DNA of 5,930 nucleotides from Anaerolineales bacterium UBA6663 (lineage in GTDB: Bacteria; Chloroflexota; Anaerolineae; Anaerolineales; UBA6663): NCBI GenBank assembly GCA_002455335.1, contig DKKP01000118.1, positions 14,593 to 20,522 on the forward strand, read 5' to 3'. The translations under genes were made by a program, and so were the position numbers. This document shows, piece by piece, positions 1-5,930 of the stretch. The notes under the pieces were generated by a model. That model saw only the letters and a program-made list of their open reading frames with translations, searched no databases and was not told where the DNA came from. Within the stretch, counting starts at the first letter, position 1. Every line of letters starts with the position of its first letter.

Positions 1-1886
1 GCGCGTTCGGCGAGTTTGACCGAGTCCTTGGCGACATTGCCGATTTCCTGCGCGGCGACCTGGCTGCGTTCGGCGAGCTTCCTCACTTCGGCGGCGACGA
101 CCGCGAAACCCTTGCCGTGTTCGCCGGCGCGGGCGGCTTCGATCGCGGCGTTGAGCGCCAGCAGATTGGTCTGCGAAGCGATATCGTCGATCGTCTCGAC
201 GATCACGCCGATCTGGTCGGAGCGCTCGCTCATCTCCTGGACGCGCGCGGCCGAGACGCCGACCTTTGTGCGGATGTTGTTCATGCCCTGGACCGTGTCT
301 TCCACCTTTTGGGCGCCGACGCGCGCCGCTTCGGCGGCCGTGGCCGAGTCGCGCGAGACGGCATCGGCGTTGGCGGTCACCTGCTCGATCACGGTCGACA
401 GCTGAGCCGTTACGGCCGCTGCCCGTCCGACTGCCTTGCCCTGCTCTTGAGCGCCCTGGGCCACGCCGTCGATGGCGCGTTTCATCTGCTCCATCGAGGC
501 CGCGGTCTTGGTGATCCCCTCGGTTTGTTGGGTCGTGCCACGCGCGACCTGCTGCACGGTCGACGCGATCTGCGAGGTCGCCTGCCCGGCCTGCCCGGCC
601 GCCGCCGCGAGCTGGCTCGATGCCGAGCCGACGCTGGCCGCGTTATCGGCGACCTGATTGATCGCGGCGCCGAGTCGAGTTGTCATCTCGCTAAACGCCT
701 GGCCGGCGGCCTGGAGGCGCGCCACGATGGTGTTGAAGGCCGACGCCATCCGACCGACCTCATCCTGCGAGGTCACCGAAAGCTCCTGCGCCTGGACGAC
801 AAAGCTGCGCGTGAGATCACCCTGGGCCATCGCCTCGAGCTCGCTCACAAGCGTGCTCAGGTCGACGTCTGCCACCTGCTGCGACATGCGGGTCACCTGC
901 TGCAATGGGCGCGTGATCCCACGTGAGATCAGAAAGCCGAGGCCGAGGCCAACGACAAGGGCCACACCCATCACCGCGACGAGCACCCACTGTGTCTCCG
1001 ACAGGGCGACTTCGGTCGCCAGTCCACGCGCCTCGAAGTCTTCACCGACGCTGGCCACGATGGCGCTGGCGGTCTCGCGGATCTTGGGTCCAAGGACGTC
1101 GAGGGTGTTGATCTGCAGATCGAGTTGTTTGCTGTAATCGGCTTGCAGGCCTTTGAAGCCGTCGACATAGGTCTCGACCGCGGCCATCGCGGCGACCAGA
1201 TGCTCGCGCGAGTCTGGATCGGTCACCAGGGCATCGAGCTCGGCCAACGCGGCCTGAGTTTCCTCATTGCGTTGCTCGTAGCGCGTCGCGTATTTCGCGT
1301 CACCATCGGTCAGGAACTTCGAGACCTCCATGCGCATGCGGATCAGCGCGGTCTGCGCATCGCCCACACGCTGCATGAGCGACGCGTCGCCGGCCTCAAA
1401 GGCATGCGCCCCGAGCTCGATCAGCTCACTCTCGGCCAGCGGGCCCTGGACCTCAAGGACGTCCGACTGGACCTGGTACCGCGTTTGAACGATGACCGAG
1501 ACCTCTTCGAACGCCGAGCGATAGGTCGCCGTATCTGCCTGGATCTCATCAAGCAACGTCGCGCGTTCGACGCTGGTGATCTCCGTCTCGGCTACGGCCA
1601 GAATCTGCTCGAGGTTACTGAGCTCCTCCGTATAGCGATCCAGTAAGTTCTGGTTCTGCGTGGCCGTGTACTTGTTCGCGTAGAAACGCACCAACAGGAT
1701 CTCGGCCACCATATCATTGCCGAGCTGACGATCGACCGCAAGATTATCGGTCACATCGGCGACCGTGCCGCCGACCTCGTTCAGGCGAACGATCGCAACG
1801 ACCCCGACCACCACCATCAACGTTAGCGCAATCACATAACCGGCAATGATCTTGGCACCGACACTGAAACGATTGAACAGCTGCAT
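1..1886 (-). CDS. Transmembrane methyl-accepting chemotaxis protein (3' end outside window)
   Basis: Chemoreceptor that would sense an extracytoplasmic signal and control the CheA kinase through CheW. 628 codons are present with no stop; the last C-terminal residues are missing. The ATG at 1886 is chosen because a strong Shine-Dalgarno lies upstream and TM1 begins about 11 residues in. Seen in the translation: a short basic N-terminus (MQLFNRF), TM1 at about 12-33, a mainly helical sensor at about 35-299, TM2 at about 300-320 (starting at W300), HAMP at about 322-390 (P327, GDL at about 356-358, DEVG at about 375-378), then a coiled-coil signalling domain. The hairpin tip, at about 565-600, contains [18 protein letters not shown] and [17 protein letters not shown], the classic MCP core that binds CheA and CheW. 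The HAMP is longer than usual. The sensor length fits a helical bimodular type better than a single four-helix bundle, but that is inference and the ligand is unknown. Confidence 0.96.
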   Translation of the reverse strand, partial: MQLFNRFSVGAKIIAGYVIALTLMVVVGVVAIVRLNEVGGTVADVTDNLAVDRQLGNDMVAEILLVRFYANKYTATQNQNLLDRYTEELSNLEQILAVAETEITSVERATLLDEIQADTATYRSAFEEVSVIVQTRYQVQSDVLEVQGPLAESELIELGAHAFEAGDASLMQRVGDAQTALIRMRMEVSKFLTDGDAKYATRYEQRNEETQAALAELDALVTDPDSREHLVAAMAAVETYVDGFKGLQADYSKQLDLQINTLDVLGPKIRETASAIVASVGEDFEARGLATEVALSETQWVLVAVMGVALVVGLGLGFLISRGITRPLQQVTRMSQQVADVDLSTLVSELEAMAQGDLTRSFVVQAQELSVTSQDEVGRMASAFNTIVARLQAAGQAFSEMTTRLGAAINQVADNAASVGSASSQLAAAAGQAGQATSQIASTVQQVARGTTQQTEGITKTAASMEQMKRAIDGVAQGAQEQGKAVGRAAAVTAQLSTVIEQVTANADAVSRDSATAAEAARVGAQKVEDTVQGMNNIRTKVGVSAARVQEMSERSDQIGVIVETIDDIASQTNLLALNAAIEAARAGEHGKGFAVVAAEVRKLAERSQVAAQEIGNVAKDSVKLAER

Positions 1887-1892
1887 GGTCTA

Positions 1893-1901
1893 CCTTCCTC
1901 C
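1893..1901 (-). promoter_or_regulatory. Shine-Dalgarno of the MCP gene
   Basis: GGAGGAAGG on the minus strand lies 6 nt before the ATG at 1886 and fixes that start. A small hairpin (AGGCG/CGCCT, 1902-1917) abuts it directly and could affect ribosome access. Confidence 0.8.
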
Positions 1902-1926
1902 AGGCGATTCCGCGCCTCACTGCGTG

Positions 1927-1960
1927 GCCTTTGTCATCGTGGACCTGGCGTCCGGCAAAG
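1927..1960 (-). promoter_or_regulatory. Hairpin in the MCP 5' UTR, near the ribosome binding site
   Basis: On the minus strand CCTTTG and CAAAGG (6 bp) enclose a smaller GGAC/GTCC stem with a GCCAG loop. It begins about 40 nt upstream of the MCP start codon. No U-tract follows, so it is not a terminator. Role unknown; it may be incidental in GC-rich DNA. Confidence 0.35.
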
Positions 1961-1979
1961 GTCGCGTCAGCCTGATGGT

Positions 1980-2000
1980 CCGCGCGCACCCGGCGCGCGG
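1980..2000 (-). promoter_or_regulatory. Perfect 8-bp GC hairpin in the MCP 5' UTR
   Basis: CCGCGCGC, loop CGGGT, GCGCGCGG on the minus strand: eight GC pairs. No T-run follows on either strand, so it is not an intrinsic terminator. It could act as an mRNA-stabilising or folding element between the upstream terminator-like hairpin and the ribosome binding site. Confidence 0.45.
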
Positions 2001-2066
2001 CGATCCCGAGTACGTTCGGACCGTGTTTTGAAGCTCACAAATACGCCCCGAGTGGTCGCCTCTGTG

Positions 2067-2094
2067 AACGAAAACAGCCCACGGCGGTGGGCTG
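2067..2094 (-). terminator. Terminator-like hairpin in the MCP leader (attenuator candidate)
   Basis: On the minus strand CAGCCCAC, loop CGCC, GTGGGCTG forms a perfect 8-bp stem (2094-2087 with 2082-2075), followed at once by TTTTCGTT. This is the form of a Rho-independent terminator. It sits about 190 nt upstream of the MCP start and more than 200 nt beyond the separate pgi terminator, so it is best placed to control readthrough into the MCP gene. On the plus strand the hairpin is followed by GGTCTT, a much poorer U-tract. The T-run is only four long before it is interrupted, so efficiency may be partial, as expected for a regulated site. Confidence 0.6.
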
Positions 2095-2220
2095 GGTCTT
2101 GGTGAACGGGATCCATTCATGCTCGATCCTTTGGGCGGCTCCGGCATCCGCTCCGGATGCGGGGCAACCCTTCTCCGCCGTTTGGGCACCTCCTCAGGTG
2201 CCTGTCTCTCAAGCTCAGCC
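2095..2220 (-). promoter_or_regulatory. Structured 5' leader upstream of the MCP gene; orphan riboswitch or attenuator candidate
   Basis: In minus-strand order: GGCTG (2220-2216); a perfect 7-bp hairpin GGCACCT/AGGTGCC with a GAGG loop (2202-2185); a GGCGG/CCGCC stem (2179-2175 with 2138-2134) enclosing a perfect 7-bp hairpin GCATCCG/CGGATGC with a GAG loop (2160-2144); a GGATC/GATCC hairpin with an 11-nt loop (2129-2109); then the terminator-like hairpin. GGCTG at the 5' end can pair with CAGCC (2094-2090), which is also the base of the terminator stem, so the two pairings would exclude each other. I could not match it to the consensus of c-di-GMP-I or II, SAM, cobalamin, glycine, ZTP, fluoride, ydaO, guanidine or TPP riboswitches. 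The structure is visible by eye; a ligand-sensing function is inference. Confidence 0.45.
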
Positions 2221-2249
2221 AAGATAACGCTTTTCAAACCTAAGGTCAG
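2221..2249 (-). promoter_or_regulatory. Possible sigma70-type promoter for the MCP leader
   Basis: CTGACC (2249-2244), a 17-nt spacer and TATCTT (2226-2221) on the minus strand, each hexamer matching 4 of 6 consensus positions. Transcription would start near 2216-2213, at the head of the structured leader. That start would exclude most of the GGCTG segment proposed to pair with the terminator base, so promoter and pairing model do not fit perfectly together. Confidence 0.35.
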
Positions 2250-2254
2250 TAAAG

Positions 2255-2270
2255 GCCGCCCAAAGGCGGC
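2255..2270. repeat. Perfect 6-bp hairpin sharing a 12-nt inverted repeat with the leader
   Basis: GCCGCC, loop TTTG, GGCGGC on the minus strand. Its part 2255-2266 is the exact reverse complement of 2128-2139 (CCTTTGGGCGGC on plus). The minus strand continues CTTTACTG, too short a T-run for a convincing terminator. It lies between the pgi terminator and the MCP leader. Confidence 0.55.
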
Positions 2271-2281
2271 GTGCAGCGCGG

Positions 2282-2310
2282 ATTAATGCGGGAGGCTGTC
2301 TGAACAACAA
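2282..2310 (-). promoter_or_regulatory. Weak upstream promoter candidate
   Basis: TTGTTG (2310-2305), a 17-nt spacer and ATTAAT (2287-2282) on the minus strand. The -35 overlaps the T-run of the pgi terminator, and the -10 lacks the key A at position 2. If used, the transcript would carry the 2255-2270 hairpin as well as the whole leader including GGCTG. Confidence 0.2.
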
Positions 2311-2361
2311 ACGGGTGCTCCACGGGCCCAGGGCACAGCCCCAAACCCGCGGAACACCCGT
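2301..2361 (-). terminator. Intrinsic terminator of pgi, branched hairpin
   Basis: Begins 26 nt after the pgi stop. On the minus strand ACGGGTGTTCC (2361-2351) pairs with GGAGCACCCGT (2321-2311), 11 pairs including one G-U. The inner sequence can form CGGG/CCCG and GGGC/GCCC stems. The 3' side runs into TTGTTGTT. On the plus strand the stem is followed only by TTTCGAG, so the minus-strand reading is preferred. It separates pgi transcription from the MCP gene. Confidence 0.75.
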
Positions 2362-2387
2362 TTTCGAGTGTCGGTCTAGAGGCGCGT

Positions 2388-4022
<1,635 letters not shown>

Positions 4023-4026
4023 GGCT

Positions 4027-4032
4027 CCTCCT
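4027..4032 (-). promoter_or_regulatory. Shine-Dalgarno of pgi, adjoining the upstream stop codon
   Basis: AGGAGG on the minus strand follows the acetyltransferase TAA (4035-4033) with no gap and lies 4 nt before the pgi ATG. It decides the pgi start and suggests that ribosomes finishing the acetyltransferase may help start pgi. Confidence 0.8.
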
Positions 4033-4581
4033 TTACTCCGTGCCGGACGCCTCAAGCGGTCGGGCCATCAGGAGATCGCGCTGAGCATCGGACCCCAGCT
4101 GGAACACCTGCTCACCCACGATTCGGAAGCCCCATTTTTCGTAGAACGCGATCGCGCGCGGATTCTTCTCCCAGACATCGAGCCAGATCGTCGTCAGCCC
4201 GGCCTGCGCGGCAGCCGCCAGGCTGGCCCGCATCAACGCCGCGCCCACGCCATGGCCGATCCAGGCCTTGCGCGCGTAGAGCCGCGCGATCTCCACGGCC
4301 TGCTCCGCGCCGACCGAGACTGGCGGCGGCGCGAACTTCAACCGAACATAGCCGACGACGTCGCCGGCGAGGCTCGCGATCAGGAAGCGCGACGCGGGGT
4401 CGGCCAATTCTGTCGCCTGGCGTTCCGGGCTGAACGAACCAGCCAGATACAGGGCCATGTCTTCGGGTGTGTTGTCGGCCGCGAAGGTGTCGCGAAAGGT
4501 CTCGGCGCCGATCGCGGCAAGGAGTTCGTTATCGGCCGCTGTGGCCTGCCGGATGAGGATGTTGGATGGGTTCTCTGCCAT
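4033..4581 (-). CDS. GNAT-family N-acetyltransferase, PaiA-like
   Basis: A 182-residue cytoplasmic acetyltransferase that would move an acetyl group from acetyl-CoA to an amine. It resembles Bacillus PaiA (spermidine/polyamine N-acetyltransferase) in its N-terminal [16 protein letters not shown] (about 27-42), the beta-4 region [12 protein letters not shown] (about 96-107), the acetyl-CoA loop GHGVGAAL (109-116), and [20 protein letters not shown] (about 133-152), with N140 and Y147 in the usual acetyl-CoA and general-acid positions. The usual Q/R that opens the Q/RxxGxG/A motif is I108 here. A longer frame reaches a TTG at 4662, but family N-termini begin near [10 protein letters not shown], so the ATG at 4581 is preferred. 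There is no good Shine-Dalgarno there. The polyamine substrate is inference by family resemblance; many relatives have other or unknown substrates. Confidence 0.88.
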   Translation of the reverse strand: MAENPSNILIRQATAADNELLAAIGAETFRDTFAADNTPEDMALYLAGSFSPERQATELADPASRFLIASLAGDVVGYVRLKFAPPPVSVGAEQAVEIARLYARKAWIGHGVGAALMRASLAAAAQAGLTTIWLDVWEKNPRAIAFYEKWGFRIVGEQVFQLGSDAQRDLLMARPLEASGTE

Positions 4582-4587
4582 GCCTGG

Positions 4588-4593
4588 AGTGTA
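4588..4593 (-). promoter_or_regulatory. Possible -10 element for a leaderless acetyltransferase mRNA
   Basis: TACACT (4 of 6 matches to TATAAT) ends 6 nt before the ATG at 4581, the spacing seen for leaderless transcripts. It would also explain the missing Shine-Dalgarno. No -35 is recognisable 17 nt upstream (CGGGGT), so this is weak. The 87-nt gap to the kinase stop shows no convincing terminator, so readthrough from the kinase is equally possible. Confidence 0.22.
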
Positions 4594-4668
4594 GCAGAGG
4601 CGCGCGGCAAACCCCGGATACGCAGGTCGAGATGCGCACCGGCGCTGGGATGCTGTTGGCAAACACTT

Positions 4669-5930
4669 TCAGTCGGATCCGCGCCAAGGGATCACGCGTT
4701 CGTAGAGCACCTGCTGGCGATTGACCGCCTCGGCATAGCGCCGATGGTGCACGTCGAGCGGCGCAAAGGCGCGCCCGGTCGCGGCTGGTTCGGGCGTGTG
4801 CCCCAGCGCCTCGAGCGCCAGCACGGCCACGCCCCTGCTTGTCGCTTCGGGCTCCGCCGAGAGCACCACTTCGCGCCCCAAGACGTCGGCGAAGATCTGG
4901 GCCCACGCCGGCGACCGCTGGAGCGCGCCGCCGCTGGCGATCAAGGGCTGCGATGCGTTGACCAGCGGCAGGCTCTTTAGGATCAGGGCGAAGCGATACG
5001 CCACAGCCTCGAGGCCGGCGCGCAGGATCCCGATCGGGGTCGTCGCGAGCGTCAGGCCGTGGAACGTGGCCGGCACATCGCCTGCCCAGCCCGGGCTGCG
5101 CTCTCCCGCCACGAAGGGCAGCACAGTCAGACCATGGCCATCCGGCGGCTGATCCGCAAGTTGCGCCTCGACCGTGTCCGCGTCGCCCAGCCGCAACGTC
5201 TGGCTGAGCCAGGCATAGACGTTGCCACCCTCGCTCGTGGCGCCGCCAAGCAATGCGCGCGCACTGTCGACGCGATAGCACCACAATCCGCCTGGCATCA
5301 CCGCGACCTCCGGCAAGACGACGCGCAATGCCCCAGTCGTGCCGAGCGTCAGCGCCACACGATGAGGCCCGACGCAGCCGCTGCCGATGTTCGCGGCCGC
5401 GCCATCGCCAATCGCCGGGAACCAGGGCACATCACGGAGTGCCGGCCAGCGGCGCACGTAAGACGCGCGGAGCCCACGAGCTGGCGTCGAGACATCCACA
5501 AGCTGCGCGAACTGGTCGGGCGAGGCGCCCAGCGTCGCAAGCAGCGGCGCGTCCCACTCCATCGTCCGTCGATCGAGCAGCCCCGTCCACGCCGCGGCCG
5601 AAGTGCTGACCCGGTTGACCCCGAACCACTCGCGCTCGAGCCACTCCCCCAGCGTCACCCAGGCCGCCGCCCCGCTCCACACTTCAGGACGGGTGCGGCG
5701 CAGCCAGGCCAGGCGCGCCGGCCAGTAGCTGGTGCGCAGCAGACAGCCGGTGCGGTCGTGCACGACAACTTCCTCGAGCGAGCGTTGCAGCGTGAGCGCA
5801 TCCGGGGCGTTGCGGGTGTCGGCGTAGGTGATGACGGGCGTCAACGGCCGACCGGCGTCGTCGAGCGCGAGGAAGGTCGAAGCCAGGGTGTCGCAGCCCA
5901 CGGCCCGGATCTCGGCCGCCAGCGGCCCCG
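4669..5930 (-). CDS. FGGY-family carbohydrate kinase, gluconokinase/xylulokinase-like (5' end outside window)
   Basis: ATP-dependent sugar kinase with 419 C-terminal residues present; FGGY enzymes are usually about 500 long, so roughly 70-80 N-terminal residues are missing, including the first phosphate-binding DxGTT motif. The frame stays open to the window edge, so the GTG at 5901 is internal, not the start. Seen (fragment numbering): YADTR at about 35-39, the substrate-contact region; PARLAWL; AIGDGAAANIGSG with D175, equivalent to the catalytic base (D233 of E. coli xylulokinase); TLGTTGA at about 192-198, a phosphate-binding turn; AGERSPGW around E276; and SGGALQRSPAWAQIFADVLG at about 330-350, the C-terminal FGGY signature. 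The AGERSPGW stretch reminds me of gluconokinases, but FGGY substrates cannot be fixed from sequence alone. Linkage to pgi fits feeding sugars into the pentose phosphate pathway. Confidence 0.9.
   Translation of the reverse strand, partial: GPLAAEIRAVGCDTLASTFLALDDAGRPLTPVITYADTRNAPDALTLQRSLEEVVVHDRTGCLLRTSYWPARLAWLRRTRPEVWSGAAAWVTLGEWLEREWFGVNRVSTSAAAWTGLLDRRTMEWDAPLLATLGASPDQFAQLVDVSTPARGLRASYVRRWPALRDVPWFPAIGDGAAANIGSGCVGPHRVALTLGTTGALRVVLPEVAVMPGGLWCYRVDSARALLGGATSEGGNVYAWLSQTLRLGDADTVEAQLADQPPDGHGLTVLPFVAGERSPGWAGDVPATFHGLTLATTPIGILRAGLEAVAYRFALILKSLPLVNASQPLIASGGALQRSPAWAQIFADVLGREVVLSAEPEATSRGVAVLALEALGHTPEPAATGRAFAPLDVHHRRYAEAVNRQQVLYERVIPWRGSD

Noticed and set aside
117..926. 269-codon plus-strand frame
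   Set aside because: Antisense shadow of the MCP signalling domain, which is unambiguous on the minus strand. The product is H-, R-, D- and L-rich and matches nothing I recognise.
2095..2220. c-di-GMP riboswitch assignment for the MCP leader
   Set aside because: The characteristic conserved blocks of class I (CACGCACAGGGCAAACC-like and GACGCAAAGCC-like) are absent, and I could not fit class II. The MCP context alone is not enough to name it.
1917..2237. 106-codon minus-strand frame starting with TTG across the leader region
   Set aside because: No Shine-Dalgarno before the TTG, a low-complexity product rich in P, R and E, and the frame runs through several perfect hairpins and a terminator-like stem. 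It is more likely an open frame by GC composition.
4023..4055. Longer pgi start at the TTG at 4055
   Set aside because: It would overlap the end of the acetyltransferase and bypass the strong Shine-Dalgarno that precedes the ATG at 4022.
4529..5284. 251-codon minus-strand frame overlapping the kinase
   Set aside because: It is in another frame over the FGGY kinase and the acetyltransferase 5' region, has an arginine- and alanine-rich composition, and no motifs.
5899..5901. GTG as the start of the sugar kinase
   Set aside because: The frame stays open upstream to the window edge with family-like residues (AAEIRAVG), and the N-terminal phosphate-binding motif is absent, so this valine is internal.

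Overview
The window is GC-rich bacterial DNA. All four protein genes are on the minus strand, so transcription runs from high to low coordinates. In transcription order they are: an FGGY-family sugar kinase cut off at its 5' end (4669-5930), a PaiA-like GNAT acetyltransferase (4033-4581), glucose-6-phosphate isomerase pgi (2388-4022), a 501-bp non-coding stretch (1887-2387), and a transmembrane methyl-accepting chemotaxis protein cut off at its 3' end (1-1886). The gene calls come from reading the proteins; no database search was possible. The phylum is not certain. GC-rich coding, the phylogenetically broad kinase and Pgi, and an MCP with a HAMP domain of a lengthened type that I associate from memory with Chloroflexota suggest a Chloroflexia-like organism, at low to moderate confidence.

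Metabolic block (2388-5930): the kinase most resembles gluconokinase/xylulokinase-type FGGY enzymes and would feed the pentose phosphate pathway. Pgi interconverts glucose-6-phosphate and fructose-6-phosphate, where that pathway meets glycolysis. The acetyltransferase sits between them, 87 nt after the kinase stop. Its stop codon lies 10 nt from the pgi ATG and its TAA runs into the pgi Shine-Dalgarno, so those two genes are very probably co-transcribed and perhaps translationally coupled. A large branched hairpin followed by a T-rich run closes the unit just after pgi.

Regulatory block (1887-2387): this is the most interesting part. Reading toward the MCP it holds the pgi terminator, weak promoter candidates, a series of perfect hairpins (7 bp, 7 bp nested in a 5-bp stem, 5 bp), and then an 8-bp GC-rich hairpin followed by TTTTCGTT, which looks like an intrinsic terminator inside the MCP leader. 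About 180 nt further on, after another 8-bp GC hairpin and smaller hairpins, come a strong Shine-Dalgarno and the MCP ATG. This layout is what a riboswitch or attenuator would look like. The sequence does not match the consensus of any riboswitch class I can recall, including both c-di-GMP classes often found upstream of MCP genes.

MCP block (1-1886): two transmembrane helices flank a mainly helical extracytoplasmic sensor of about 265 residues. A HAMP domain with extra residues follows, then the conserved signalling hairpin. The final part of the C-terminal helix lies outside the window.
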